Assembly: GCA_017407645.1 (NCBI GenBank)
Contig: JAFQWE010000023.1
Coordinates: forward strand, 1 to 64,000
From: Clostridia bacterium
Lineage (GTDB): Bacteria > Bacillota > Clostridia > Oscillospirales > Acutalibacteraceae
Direction of reading: 5' to 3'
DNA: 64,000 bases
A program made the translations under genes and the position numbers. The notes below the pieces were generated by a model that was given only the letters and a program-made list of their open reading frames with translations, did no database searches and was not told where the DNA came from. Positions 17,771 to 28,390 of this stretch are shown here, one piece after another. Position 1 is the first letter of the stretch. Each line of letters starts with the position of its first letter.

Positions 17771-20047
17771 TTATTGATAATATTCATCGGGTGGAGATGC
17801 AATCTTCCACATTCCGTGACATCCTGTAAAGACCAAGAGCTCCCCTGTGCTATAATTAAGCGCCATAGAGGTTGCCCGCCTTGCGCCAACAGAAAATCCA
17901 TCCCTGCCGTCACCCTTCATTCTGCAAAGACCGGTCCAGGTTTTGCCACCGTCAAGGCTTCGCCAAATGTGTTGCACGTTGTAAACCAGGTTTGATGATA
18001 CGCAGGCATACATAATATCGGGGTTGCGCTTGTCAACAACCACTGACGACAAAGGCTCTTTGCCACTGCCGTTTGGTTGCGCGCCCGGTATATTAACCTT
18101 TGTAAAGGTGCCGGTTTTACCCTTTACCTCACTTACGTAAAGTCCCATGCCGTTTGCCACAAAAACCTTATTGTCTTTGCTGTTATAGGCAACGTGGGTA
18201 GCCTCTTTTGTTAAGGCGCCGTATTTAGTCCAATTGGCGCCGTTATCATCTGAATAAACTATATCTACACCCTTTCTGCCCCACAGACGACCTGTGTCGT
18301 AATTCAGGGTAAAAACACCGTCACAGCCTGCGCCGTGGCCTTGGGTCATATTTTCCCAATTGTATCCCTTATCGGTGGTGCGCCATTCACCGATAAAGGC
18401 AATATCGTTGTTACCTAAAGCGCCCATTCCTGCTTCGGCGCCCTTAATTTCAAGTTTGGTGCGGTCTATCGTCCTTCCGCCGTCGTGGGTGATGCAAACG
18501 TATCGCGGATCTGACCAGCCGCTTGACAATCCTACAACGGTAGTTTTTTCATCAATGCAGTATGAGCCGTAGGTATATCCACCCCAACCATTTTCACCAA
18601 AGGGAACGTAGGTCCAGGTTTTGCCGCCGTCGGTTGAATAGCCGCCGTTATAATCCTGACTTGAAATGGCGATAAGCTTGGGATTGTTAACGTTAAAGAC
18701 CGTTCTGCCTGTGTTACACACCGCCGCAAAGCCTGTGTTTGACCAGTAGAAATTGTTGCCGCCGTCGGTTGACATATATATGGCGTTCCAGTTGACGATA
18801 ACCTTGTTTTCGTCGGTGGGATGCCATGCAAAACGGGATACCGCCGCATTGGCAGGAGTCCACGAGCCTTCAGTATGACGGGTAGCCTTGCTCCAACTTT
18901 TGCCGCCGTTTGTGGTGTAGTAGGTTTTGTTTTTGCCCGTTGAATAGCCGTCAACCGTCCAATCCTCTTGCATAACCATTTTGTCGGGATTGGCTGGGCT
19001 CACTCTTAAATGATTGGCGTACTGAGAGGGGTAGCCGCTACCCTTTTGAGTGCTCCAAGTAGCACCGCCGTCATTTGAAATATACATACCGTTATCGGTA
19101 ACACAGTATATGCTTGCGGGCTTGGTTATAACGTTATCCATTGATGTGATGTTTGCCGAAAGCACTTTTGTAAAGGTTTTGCCTCCGTTTTTGCTGACAA
19201 ACACGCCGTTTTTGTTAGAACAGTACACGTGGCCGTTTTCAGAGTTTACGGCAATGTCGCCGCCTGCATATCCCGAAGTGCCATCAAGCTTTTTCCAAGT
19301 CACACCGCCGTCTGTAGATTTGTATATATTAGGGTCGTTTTGAGTGTTTTTGCCTGTTGAGTTATCTTCCCTTGACCAATAGACTATGGTGCAGTAGCCC
19401 TTTGATTTGTCATAGCTTGACTTGTCGTAGGCTATCTGTGTTCTTTGGTCGCGGTAGCCGTATGTACGGGATTTGAAAACGTAGCTCCAGCTGTATCCCT
19501 TATCGGTTGAAAGATAAATTCCGTTGTAATCCTGTGCGGCGGAATTTGCACCCACACAAAGCACTCGGTTAACGTTCATCGGGTCAATGGCAAAGCCTGT
19601 GGAACCTGCCGCCTCAAAACCGAGAGTGCTGAGTGCCCAAGTCTTTCCTCCGTCAACCGTGCGGTAAACACCTGCCACGTCGGTACCGAAAAAACCAACC
19701 TTGCCGTCAATTGAATCAAGGCACAAGCCTAACACCTGCTGACAAGCCTCTCCTCCGCCATAGCCCTTGTCAATCAAGGCTTGACTGATGAGAGGTACGC
19801 TAATCCAATGATCTGTTTCAAAATAGGTGCCTGCGCCTGTGGGCAGAGATGCGTTTGGCGCAGTTGACAGGGTGGAATTGGTCTGTGCGGAGGTTGCTCC
19901 ACCCGAACTTGCGTTCTTGTCCTTTGACGAGGTTTGACCGCTAACTGACGAGCCCCCGTGGGATGTCTTGCTTGATGCACAGGCAGCCGTCGTTAAAAGC
20001 ACAGAAAAAGCAAGAACACCTGATAACAGTATTTTTAATCTTGACAT
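17771..20047 (-). CDS. BNR/Asp-box beta-propeller lipoprotein, first gene of the unit (GH74-like)
   Basis: 758 residues from ATG 20047, preceded by GGAGG at 10 nt. Longer in-frame starts would put about 40 residues ahead of the signal peptide. The lipoprotein signal ends in TAAC (Cys23). The Ser/Thr/Gly-rich linker is unusually long (to about residue 72) and typical of a cell-wall spacer. Twelve Asp-boxes (TVDGGKTW to SLDGGKTW) and the Asp motifs FGTDVAG (Asp123) and SQDYNGGY (about residue 462) are present, as are WSRED and WGGYTYGSY. A good promoter lies 50 bp upstream. It is probably a surface glycan hydrolase or binder (inference). Confidence 0.88.
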   Translation of the reverse strand: MSRLKILLSGVLAFSVLLTTAACASSKTSHGGSSVSGQTSSKDKNASSGGATSAQTNSTLSTAPNASLPTGAGTYFETDHWISVPLISQALIDKGYGGGEACQQVLGLCLDSIDGKVGFFGTDVAGVYRTVDGGKTWALSTLGFEAAGSTGFAIDPMNVNRVLCVGANSAAQDYNGIYLSTDKGYSWSYVFKSRTYGYRDQRTQIAYDKSSYDKSKGYCTIVYWSREDNSTGKNTQNDPNIYKSTDGGVTWKKLDGTSGYAGGDIAVNSENGHVYCSNKNGVFVSKNGGKTFTKVLSANITSMDNVITKPASIYCVTDNGMYISNDGGATWSTQKGSGYPSQYANHLRVSPANPDKMVMQEDWTVDGYSTGKNKTYYTTNGGKSWSKATRHTEGSWTPANAAVSRFAWHPTDENKVIVNWNAIYMSTDGGNNFYWSNTGFAAVCNTGRTVFNVNNPKLIAISSQDYNGGYSTDGGKTWTYVPFGENGWGGYTYGSYCIDEKTTVVGLSSGWSDPRYVCITHDGGRTIDRTKLEIKGAEAGMGALGNNDIAFIGEWRTTDKGYNWENMTQGHGAGCDGVFTLNYDTGRLWGRKGVDIVYSDDNGANWTKYGALTKEATHVAYNSKDNKVFVANGMGLYVSEVKGKTGTFTKVNIPGAQPNGSGKEPLSSVVVDKRNPDIMYACVSSNLVYNVQHIWRSLDGGKTWTGLCRMKGDGRDGFSVGARRATSMALNYSTGELLVFTGCHGMWKIASPPDEYYQ

Positions 20048-20096
20048 TTGGAGATTTCCTCCATTTCTAAAAAGCAAAGTCTTTTTATTCAAAAAT

Positions 20097-20125
20097 ATTA
20101 TATCAAAACGCCAAGCAAAAGTAAA
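20097..20125 (-). promoter_or_regulatory. Sigma-A-type promoter of the propeller gene unit
   Basis: On the minus strand TTTACT, 17 nt, then a perfect TATAAT, about 50 bp before the ATG at 20047. Confidence 0.55.
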
Positions 20126-20191
20126 TTGTGAGATATATATAAAAACATTAAAAATTAGTAGCATATTGAACAATACTTTTTAAACCAAAAG

Positions 20192-20220
20192 AAAAAAAGC
20201 CCCGTATTAACGAGACTTTT
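20192..20220 (-). terminator. Terminator of the MFS transporter gene
   Basis: As minus-strand RNA, AAAAGUCUCG and CGGGGCUUUU pair over 10 bp with two G-U wobbles around a 6-nt loop, followed by a run of U. It begins just after the stop at 20225. Confidence 0.7.
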
Positions 20221-20224
20221 AGTA

Positions 20225-21490
20225 CTATTCTGCTTTGTTTTTGCCTATTATTGCCAATCGCACAAAAATCACAGCCACAACGCACATTACGACTGCCAGC
20301 ACTGACAAAAACTGTTGTGCATAAATGGGAATGCCAAGAAAACGGTTGCCGTCCTTCTGAATAAGGGTAACAAGAGGACTTACTGCAATGGTGGTCAAAA
20401 ATCCAATTATTCCCGCCACCGCTTGACTAACGGCAAGAGAGTCGGCACGTCGCTCAGGTTCAATATAATAAAAGACCATATTGGTGATGGCACTGTTTAT
20501 GCCGCCCATTGCAATACCGTTGCAAACGTAATAGCCTATAAACATAACCACGCCTGTTGTGGGTGTGGCGAAGGCAACGAAAGCATAGCCCAAGGTTAAA
20601 AATATAAAGCATTTTTCTACCATTGTGGCAAAGCCTTTGCGATCTGCATACCGTCCCAAAAAGCGAGACACCAATATGCGCGAAATACTGCTTACTACAG
20701 TAAGCACGGTTACTAATTTCAGACTAAAGCCCAAATCGTTGATTTGGTAAACACCATAAAAAGGTGCCGCAATGTCCTTAATTACGTAATAGATGGCAAA
20801 AAGTATTACCACCTTAACTATGTTTTTGTTTTTAAACAGTGAACGCAATGCCTCGCCAAAATTAACCTTTTTTTCAGCATATACGCCCTCCTCCGTTATA
20901 GGAAGCAAGGTGATTGTATGAACAAGGGTCAAAACAACCGAAAGCGCGGCAAACAAAATAAACGCCGTATTGATGTCGCCCTTTTCGGCAAAATAGTCGG
21001 ACAGAGCGCCTGCTCCGTATGAAAAAGCCATTCCTGCCACAAGAGAAATAATCTCTTTATTAGCGGTAAAAATCCCCCTGTGATTTTCGTCAACGTTAGA
21101 CATTAACCAATTTATTTTTTTGGGGTGAGCAATATTATAAACAAAATATGCCGCAACAATTACAACTGCAAAAAGTATAGTTTTAAGATGTTGGCTGATA
21201 TTTAGAATAGGGATAACGTATAAGGCTAAAAAAAGAATCTGATTTATAATGCTCATCACAATAACAAAGCCCTTTGTCTTTTGCTTGTGAATAAACAAGG
21301 AAATCAGTTGGAAGGAGCATCCAAGAGATATTACTGAAGAAAGCACACCTGTAATACTGTCGGGTATACCTATGCTTTTAGTTATAGTCGCAAGAAACGA
21401 GCCTGTTACAAGCAATGACAGCAGATATTCAACCGCCGCCTGCGCTATATATAAATTTTGGTTTCTTTTAGTAGCATCTTTGAGCTTCAC
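20225..21490 (-). CDS. MFS transporter
   Basis: 421 residues from a GTG at 21490. That start is chosen because AAAGGGAG lies about 7 nt upstream, while the longer in-frame ATG has no ribosome site. About 12 hydrophobic segments span the whole length in the 6+6 arrangement of the major facilitator superfamily, with a hydrophilic central loop near residues 195-215 (EEGVYAEKKVNFGEAL). No substrate-specific motif is recognised. It has its own promoter and terminator, so it is a single-gene unit next to the propeller genes. Sugar, drug or peptide export or uptake are all possible. Its location suggests a link to glycan products, but that is only context. Confidence 0.85.
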   Translation of the reverse strand: MKLKDATKRNQNLYIAQAAVEYLLSLLVTGSFLATITKSIGIPDSITGVLSSVISLGCSFQLISLFIHKQKTKGFVIVMSIINQILFLALYVIPILNISQHLKTILFAVVIVAAYFVYNIAHPKKINWLMSNVDENHRGIFTANKEIISLVAGMAFSYGAGALSDYFAEKGDINTAFILFAALSVVLTLVHTITLLPITEEGVYAEKKVNFGEALRSLFKNKNIVKVVILFAIYYVIKDIAAPFYGVYQINDLGFSLKLVTVLTVVSSISRILVSRFLGRYADRKGFATMVEKCFIFLTLGYAFVAFATPTTGVVMFIGYYVCNGIAMGGINSAITNMVFYYIEPERRADSLAVSQAVAGIIGFLTTIAVSPLVTLIQKDGNRFLGIPIYAQQFLSVLAVVMCVVAVIFVRLAIIGKNKAE

Positions 21491-21520
21491 AAAAACACTC
21501 CCTTTCAAAATTCCAACACA

Positions 21521-21549
21521 AGTATATATCAATACGTTTTGAATTGCAA
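21521..21549 (-). promoter_or_regulatory. Promoter of the MFS transporter gene
   Basis: On the minus strand TTGCAA, 17 nt, TATACT, with about 24 nt from the predicted transcription start to the GTG start codon. Confidence 0.6.
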
Positions 21550-21586
21550 CTTAAAAAAAGCCAAATACAATATTTTTTTGGTCAAT

Positions 21587-21621
21587 TTAAAAGGGTCACG
21601 GCAAAATTCACCGTGACCCTT
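21587..21621 (-). terminator. Terminator of groES-groEL
   Basis: Perfect 11-bp stem AAGGGTCACGG / CCGTGACCCTT with a 9-nt loop, followed by TTTTAAATT on the minus strand, 20 bp after the groEL stop. Confidence 0.8.
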
Positions 21622-21640
21622 GGGTCTCCTATAACCTGTA

Positions 21641-23293
<1,653 letters not shown>

Positions 23294-23299
23294 TTAAAA

Positions 23300-23599
<300 letters not shown>

Positions 23600-23620
23600 T
23601 TAAATAATAGCAAACATATT

Positions 23621-23647
23621 TTAGCACTCACCTGTTGCGAGTGCTAA
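23621..23647. promoter_or_regulatory. CIRCE operator (HrcA binding site)
   Basis: Perfect inverted repeat TTAGCACTC-N9-GAGTGCTAA, identical to the consensus, between the promoter and the groES ribosome site. HrcA represses chaperone genes through this site in Firmicutes. Confidence 0.97.
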
Positions 23648-23652
23648 AATAT

Positions 23653-23680
23653 ATTGTATACTCTTTTTTTAAAAAATCAA
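23653..23680 (-). promoter_or_regulatory. groES-groEL promoter
   Basis: Minus strand TTGATT, 16 nt, TACAAT, ending 6 bp before the CIRCE element, so the operator covers the transcription start. Confidence 0.7.
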
Positions 23681-23704
23681 TAGTAATTTGTAAATTTTTC
23701 TAAA

Positions 23705-24667
23705 TTATTTTTTGTTTACTGCGTAAACCTTAACGGTTGGCTCTGCCTGCTCGTTCTTAACGGCAACCTTGCGTGGTAAAATAAAGCGCATTCCCTTTTG
23801 CACAATTTCAGAGGTCATTTCTTCAGTGATTATAATCTCACCGTCAAGGGTTACGGGCAACGGCTTCTTTGCCACGATATGCATCTTTTTGCCGTAGGTG
23901 TTATAGATTATATCGCTGTATTTGGGTGACAGATGCTCACCTTTTATGTACTTGGGAAGAAGAGACAAAAGCTTAGTGCGTGTAACCGCGCGCACAATCA
24001 CAAAGTTAAGAGAACGGGAATCGGGCTTTGCAGCAGGCGCCGACATCATACCGCCGCCGTGATAATTGCCTTTGGCTGATATGGCAAACAAGAATCTGCC
24101 GGTTATAGTTTCGTTATCGTCAATTGTAATAGTAAGCTCGTTACCCATCTTGCCTGCAAGAGTATAGATTACCGACAGCAGATATGCCATACTGCCGCTC
24201 ACAAGTGGCTTGCGCTTAAACTTAACAACGTTGTCGGCAACTGCGGCATCAAATCCCATTGAACACTGATTTACCGAATACATACCGTCGGTGCAGATAA
24301 GGTCAACCTCGATTGAACTGCCCTTTATCTGACCCTCAATATCCATAAATTCTTCCTTTGTGCCAAAGGTTGCCACATAATCGTTACCTGTGCCGCAAGG
24401 AAAAACGCCCACCTCTGCATTTTTGTAGCCTACAACCCCGTTTACTACCTCGTGCAGAGTACCATCTCCGCCACAAGCATATATACGCACGGGCTCACCC
24501 ATAGATGCAAACCTTTTTGCGATTTGGGTGGCATCCCCTTTGCAAGTGGTAGAGGCAATTTCATAATCGCCGCCATTTTCGGCAAAGTATGCTTCTATCT
24601 GCGGAATAAGGGGCATTGTGGATTTGCCGCCGCCTGCGGTGTTGTTAACTATAAACACGTGTTTCAT
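23705..24667 (-). CDS. Diacylglycerol/lipid kinase family protein (YegS/DagK-like)
   Basis: 320 residues. The DAGK catalytic domain has the nucleotide-binding GGDGTLHEVVNG (residues 66-77) and PCGTGNDY (90-97), and an early NNTAGGGK phosphate loop. The C-terminal beta-sandwich half carries NFVIVRAVTR and the ITEEM segment. Members phosphorylate diacylglycerol, undecaprenol, sphingosine-type lipids or related molecules at the membrane face; the exact lipid cannot be told. GGGTGA precedes the ATG. It follows the RNA methyltransferase gene by 14 bp and is probably co-transcribed with it. Confidence 0.92.
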   Translation of the reverse strand: MKHVFIVNNTAGGGKSTMPLIPQIEAYFAENGGDYEIASTTCKGDATQIAKRFASMGEPVRIYACGGDGTLHEVVNGVVGYKNAEVGVFPCGTGNDYVATFGTKEEFMDIEGQIKGSSIEVDLICTDGMYSVNQCSMGFDAAVADNVVKFKRKPLVSGSMAYLLSVIYTLAGKMGNELTITIDDNETITGRFLFAISAKGNYHGGGMMSAPAAKPDSRSLNFVIVRAVTRTKLLSLLPKYIKGEHLSPKYSDIIYNTYGKKMHIVAKKPLPVTLDGEIIITEEMTSEIVQKGMRFILPRKVAVKNEQAEPTVKVYAVNKK

Positions 24668-24681
24668 TGGGAATCACCCTT

Positions 24682-25797
24682 TCATCTGAAATACATATAA
24701 AGCTGACAGCGTATACTGCCGTTATAAAGCTTGCGACGCTTGTCGGCAGGTCTGCCAAAGCAAGTCTCGAAATTGTCGTCAGAACTGATAACGTTGTATT
24801 TATATCCCTTTTTAGAGGGGCAAACACTACCTAAAACCTTATAAAGTGCCTCTGCCGATTTTATATCAAGTAGCCGCTCACCGTAGGGTGGATTGGTTAT
24901 GACCACTCCCCTTTCGGTTGTGGGGGCAAAATCCTTAACGTCGGCAAGGCTCACACTGATGCAACCGTCAACCCCTGCTTTTTTAGCATTTTCCATTGCA
25001 AGCGCGATGCTTTGAGGGTCAATATCACTGCCCACCGCCTTGAAGGGTATATTGTTTTTTATCTCGCTCATAGCACGGCTTCTCTCTTGCTGCCAGACAG
25101 CGCTTGGTATAAAGCCGAACTTTTCGGCGGCAAAGCCTCGACGGATGCCGGGAGCAATATTGCGAGCCATCAAAGCCGCCTCAATAAGAATAGTACCTGA
25201 GCCACACATGGGGTCGTAAACAGTGGAGTCGTCATATATATGGGCAAGATAGACCATTGCCGCCGCCAAGGTTTCTTTAAGGGGGGCATCGTTGGCATTT
25301 CGGCGGTAGCCACGCTTGTGGAGTCCGTCACCCGAAGTGTCAATCATAACACACACCTTGTTTTTGAATATGGAAAAACTGATGCGACAGGTGGCACCCG
25401 TTTCTTCAAGCCAGTTAAGGTGATAATGCTGGCAAAGACGGTTAACAATCGCCTTTTTGATTATTGACTGGCAGTCGGGAATGGAGTGCAGCTGACTGTC
25501 CCTCGACCAGCCCTTAACGGGGAATGCATCGGTTTTGCCTATATACCTTTCCCACGGGATAGCCTTGACCCCGTCAAAAAGGTTAGTAAAGCTGAGCGCT
25601 TCAAACTCACCTGCAAGAATAAGTATACGCTCGGCATAGCGTGAGCATATATTTGCCCTTGCCAATATTGAATCATCACCTGAAAAAAGCACTCTGCCGT
25701 TTTCAGCCAAAACATCGGCGGCACCCAATGCTTTGAGCTCGCCTGCTACCAACGCCTCTAACCCGAAAAGGCAAGGGGCAACTAAACGATATTGCAT
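24682..25797 (-). CDS. 23S rRNA guanine-N2 methyltransferase-like protein (RlmL/YpsC family)
   Basis: 371 residues from ATG 25797, chosen because AAGGA lies 8 nt upstream and because MQYRLVAPCLFGLEALV is the usual family N-terminus. Ferredoxin-like and THUMP domains occupy roughly residues 1-155 and a Rossmann methyltransferase domain the rest, with DPMCGSGTILIEAA (SAM-binding motif I) and the catalytic NPPYGERL near residue 302. It should methylate guanosine in 23S rRNA, like E. coli RlmL or B. subtilis YpsC; the site is inferred from the family. It is directly downstream of the fumarase terminator and upstream of the lipid kinase. Confidence 0.93.
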   Translation of the reverse strand: MQYRLVAPCLFGLEALVAGELKALGAADVLAENGRVLFSGDDSILARANICSRYAERILILAGEFEALSFTNLFDGVKAIPWERYIGKTDAFPVKGWSRDSQLHSIPDCQSIIKKAIVNRLCQHYHLNWLEETGATCRISFSIFKNKVCVMIDTSGDGLHKRGYRRNANDAPLKETLAAAMVYLAHIYDDSTVYDPMCGSGTILIEAALMARNIAPGIRRGFAAEKFGFIPSAVWQQERSRAMSEIKNNIPFKAVGSDIDPQSIALAMENAKKAGVDGCISVSLADVKDFAPTTERGVVITNPPYGERLLDIKSAEALYKVLGSVCPSKKGYKYNVISSDDNFETCFGRPADKRRKLYNGSIRCQLYMYFR

Positions 25798-25816
25798 AAA
25801 TAAAATCCTTTGCTTT

Positions 25817-25851
25817 AAAAAAATGCAGACGCCGCATTTTGAGGCGTCTGC
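25817..25851 (-). terminator. Terminator of the fumarase alpha-subunit gene
   Basis: Perfect 9-bp stem GCAGACGCC / GGCGTCTGC followed by ATTTTTTT on the minus strand. Confidence 0.88.
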
Positions 25852-25898
25852 GGTCATTTTGATTTTACCACAAATCTTTTAATAGTTAAAGTCTTTTT

Positions 25899-26741
25899 TT
25901 AAATTTTCACACTTTTATGCCTTGTTACATGGCAACCGATATTAACTGCAACGGGAAGCCCTGCAATGTGGGTGGGATATTGCTCAATATTTACGTAAAG
26001 AGCGGTAGTATCCCCTCCGAAGCCTTGAGGACCGATGCCCGTTTTATTAACGGCGGTAAATATATCTTTTTCAAGGGTGGCGTAAAACTCGTCGGGGTTA
26101 GGCATATCTGACGGACGACAAAGAGCCTTTTTGGCAAGCAAAGCCGCATATTCAAAATCACCGCCGATACCTACGCCCACTACCATTGGGGGACAGGGAT
26201 TACTGCCTGCCGATTTTACTATATCCACCACTGCAGAAATAACCTCTTCCCTTGTGGCAGAGGGGGTGAGCATTTTAATACCGCTCATATTTTCACTGCC
26301 AAAGCCTTTAGGTGCAACCGTCAAGGTGACCGAGTCACCATCTACAACAGAAGTGTGAATTATAGCAGGGGTGTTGTCGTCGGTGTTTTTGCGGCGCAGT
26401 GGGTCTGCCACCACAGACTTACGCAGATAGCCCTTATCGTAGCCGCGGCGTACACCCTCGTTAACGGCGTCGGTTAAACTGCCGCCTACAAAATGAACGT
26501 CCTGACCGATTTCTAAAAACACAACTGCCATTCCCGTATCCTGACAGACAGGGATATCAAGTTCCTTTGCCGCCGCCATATTGCGCTCAAGGTCCATTAG
26601 TATTCCCTTTGCGCCCTTGTTACTTTCGGCATCACAGGCGGCGTGAAGCTTGTCGCACAAATCGCAGGGCAGAGTTTTGTTGGAATCAATACAAAGCTGC
26701 TCAACCCACTGGGTTATAACGGAAACATCTATCTCTCTCAT
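25899..26741 (-). CDS. Fumarate hydratase class I, alpha subunit (orphan)
   Basis: 280 residues, the standard length of the N-terminal subunit of two-subunit Fe-S fumarases. The three cluster-binding cysteines are visible: Cys66 in PVCQDTG, Cys183 in NPCPP and Cys270 in NIGCHVTRH. The enzyme interconverts fumarate and L-malate and uses a [4Fe-4S] cluster. The related L(+)-tartrate dehydratase alpha subunit (TtdA) is a close alternative. The usual partner, the beta subunit, is not next to it: a strong terminator lies immediately downstream and then the rRNA methyltransferase gene. The yabR terminator lies just upstream of this reading, so the gene is downstream of the sporulation cluster as a separate unit in gene order but shares its direction. 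Confidence 0.93.
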   Translation of the reverse strand: MREIDVSVITQWVEQLCIDSNKTLPCDLCDKLHAACDAESNKGAKGILMDLERNMAAAKELDIPVCQDTGMAVVFLEIGQDVHFVGGSLTDAVNEGVRRGYDKGYLRKSVVADPLRRKNTDDNTPAIIHTSVVDGDSVTLTVAPKGFGSENMSGIKMLTPSATREEVISAVVDIVKSAGSNPCPPMVVGVGIGGDFEYAALLAKKALCRPSDMPNPDEFYATLEKDIFTAVNKTGIGPQGFGGDTTALYVNIEQYPTHIAGLPVAVNIGCHVTRHKSVKI

Positions 26742-26754
26742 CTTTTCACCTGCT

Positions 26755-26781
26755 AAAAAAGGCAGAGATAAACTCTGCCTT
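26755..26781 (-). terminator. Terminator of the yabO-yabR cluster
   Basis: Perfect 9-bp stem AAGGCAGAG / CTCTGCCTT followed by a T-run on the minus strand, right after the yabR stop. Confidence 0.85.
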
Positions 26782-26786
26782 GCTTT

Positions 26787-27233
26787 TTATTTTTGCACAC
26801 GTTTGGTACGTCTTACCTCGCCGTTGTTTTTGCGCTTAAGATCAGACATTTTATCGTCACTGGTTTGTTTAAACTTGCTCATCATATCTTCAAAAGACAG
26901 ATTATCTGAACGGCGCTCAACCCATTCGCCACCTGTAGGGCGGTCAGGGGGAGCAACGGGTTTGCGCGGTGCAGGACGACGCTCGCGCTGTTCACGCTCT
27001 TGCGCACGCTTGATGGAAAGACTGATTTTGCCGTCTTCACCAATGCCAAGCACCTTAACCTTAACCTCTTGGCCAACTGTAATAAAGTCGCTGATGTTTT
27101 CAACGAAGGTTGAGGCAACCTCGGATATATGCACCATTCCTGTTTTGCCATCACCCAAATCAACAAACACGCCAAAACGTGTTGTTCCGCTAACTTTGCC
27201 GTTTAATATTGCGCCGGTTTCAACTTGCTGCAT
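26787..27233 (-). CDS. yabR: S1 RNA-binding domain protein (YabR-like)
   Basis: 148 residues from ATG 27233. One S1 domain covers about residues 1-75, with the characteristic GAILNGKVSGTTRFGVFVDLG and TGMVHISEVA segments. A charged Arg/Pro/Lys-rich tail follows and is presumably disordered. In B. subtilis and clostridia yabR follows divIC, exactly as here. The biochemical role is RNA or ribosome binding in general terms; the precise function is unknown. The ribosome site GGGAGG is rather far (about 14 nt) from the ATG, so the start is slightly uncertain. Confidence 0.9.
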   Translation of the reverse strand: MQQVETGAILNGKVSGTTRFGVFVDLGDGKTGMVHISEVASTFVENISDFITVGQEVKVKVLGIGEDGKISLSIKRAQEREQRERRPAPRKPVAPPDRPTGGEWVERRSDNLSFEDMMSKFKQTSDDKMSDLKRKNNGEVRRTKRVQK

Positions 27234-27258
27234 AATTTTATGCTTTTCCTCCCCAGAT

Positions 27259-27537
27259 TTATTTACCTGAAATATCGGTAAACACTTCCTCATTTGCATA
27301 GACATAACCAAGCCTGTCCCTTGCGGCGCGCTCTATATAATCACTGTCTGTGCCGTTTTCAACAAGATTACGAAGCTCTTGATTTTGAAGTGTTAGCTTT
27401 TCGTTTTGGCTTGTGATTTGGCTTAACTCTTGCTGTTTGCGGGTAAGTTCCATCTGCAAACTGCTCATTGTGACTATAAGATAGACCATCGCACCAAGCA
27501 AGCCGATGCGCACTATTATACTTTTAAACACCGTCAT
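27259..27537 (-). CDS. divIC: Septum formation initiator DivIC/FtsB family protein
   Basis: 92 residues from ATG 27537, which overlaps the yabQ stop as ATGA. The layout is one transmembrane helix (about residues 8-24), then a leucine-zipper-like coiled coil (about 25-60), then YIERAARDRLGYV, the conserved FtsB/DivIC C-terminal signature. It joins the FtsL-DivIB-type complex at the division septum. The position between yabQ and yabR is the standard order. A longer frame upstream has no ribosome site. Confidence 0.93.
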   Translation of the reverse strand: MTVFKSIIVRIGLLGAMVYLIVTMSSLQMELTRKQQELSQITSQNEKLTLQNQELRNLVENGTDSDYIERAARDRLGYVYANEEVFTDISGK

Positions 27538-28049
27538 TGCTCCTTTTGGCGAGGCTTTTCTGCCCATAATACGAAATGATTATACACCACAAGCATACTA
27601 TCTTTCAAGAGGTTTTTTACCGATTTTAGAAATTTTTTTATTATTTTTGAAAATTTGTCCCAAACTGCCCTTACCCACCTGAAAAAAGGCTCAAAAACAG
27701 CTCTCCAAACTACCTTCAAAACAGTCTTTACGGCGTCTATAACTTTTTTGCCCAACTTCATCAAAACAAGGCTTAGCGTAAAGCGGCAAGACAAAAATCC
27801 CACCGTAAGCCCAAGCAAAGCAAAAAATCTGACTGTGCCACTGCATCTGACAAGCAAAACCACCCACGTTACAACCGTTGCCGCAATCCACCACAGCAAA
27901 TCCTGCACAAACACCTGCAAGGTTGTATGGCGGCGCGCATATCTTATAAGTCGCAAAAGGTCATACAAAAGGCAAAGTCCTACTCCCGCCGCCGCAGATA
28001 TTACCGCCGTTATGAATTGACCGTAGGCATCCACCTGATAGCCCGTCAT
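27534..28049 (-). CDS. yabQ: Spore cortex biosynthesis protein YabQ
   Basis: 171 residues with an N-terminal half of several hydrophobic helices, beginning QFITAVISAAAGVGLCLLYDLLRLIR, and a basic C-terminal half. The motif LYDLLR(L)IR in the first helix is the family signature. YabQ is a membrane protein of the mother cell needed for the spore cortex. Start and stop overlap yabP and divIC by ATGA, showing tight translational coupling. Confidence 0.93.
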   Translation of the reverse strand: MTGYQVDAYGQFITAVISAAAGVGLCLLYDLLRLIRYARRHTTLQVFVQDLLWWIAATVVTWVVLLVRCSGTVRFFALLGLTVGFLSCRFTLSLVLMKLGKKVIDAVKTVLKVVWRAVFEPFFRWVRAVWDKFSKIIKKFLKSVKNLLKDSMLVVYNHFVLWAEKPRQKEQ

Positions 28050-28333
28050 CTGAATAAGCGGTTAAGAAAGCCCGTACTTTTGGTGCGGTCATCGGTATAG
28101 GCTATAGCAGACACCGTGCCGGTTATATTAAGCTCACCCGTTTCGGTATTAAGTCGGCTTATATGCAGTCCTTTACCCCTTACGGTCAATTCACCCATAT
28201 CGGTGTATACTATCATTGTCTGCTCGTCAAAGCTATCCACGTCTGACACACCCGTTACGGTCATTTTTCCTCTGTCCTCAATGGTTACGCTGTGTGGCAT
28301 TTTTATTCTTTTCTTTTCGTCGGTCACCACCAC
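28046..28333 (-). CDS. yabP: Sporulation protein YabP
   Basis: 95 residues from a GTG at 28333, which has GGGAGG 8 nt upstream; the in-frame ATG further up has no ribosome site. The core PHSVTIEDRGKMTVTGVSDVDSFDE and the end of the domain (ITGTVSAIAY) match the YabP/YqfC family, in which a small beta-rich protein supports spore coat or cortex assembly. It overlaps yabQ by 4 bp (ATGA). Confidence 0.92.
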   Translation of the reverse strand: MVVTDEKKRIKMPHSVTIEDRGKMTVTGVSDVDSFDEQTMIVYTDMGELTVRGKGLHISRLNTETGELNITGTVSAIAYTDDRTKSTGFLNRLFR

Positions 28334-28390
28334 ATAAAACACCTCCCTTTGTTGCATTGTATGACAAAGGAAGGTGCTTTTATGCTTTTA

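Noticed and set aside
3864..20047. Naming the propeller proteins sialidases because of the BNR/Asp-box repeats
   Set aside because: Asp-boxes are structural and occur in many families. The Arg triad and the FRIP motif of sialidases were not seen, whereas the two-Asp layout fits GH74 better.
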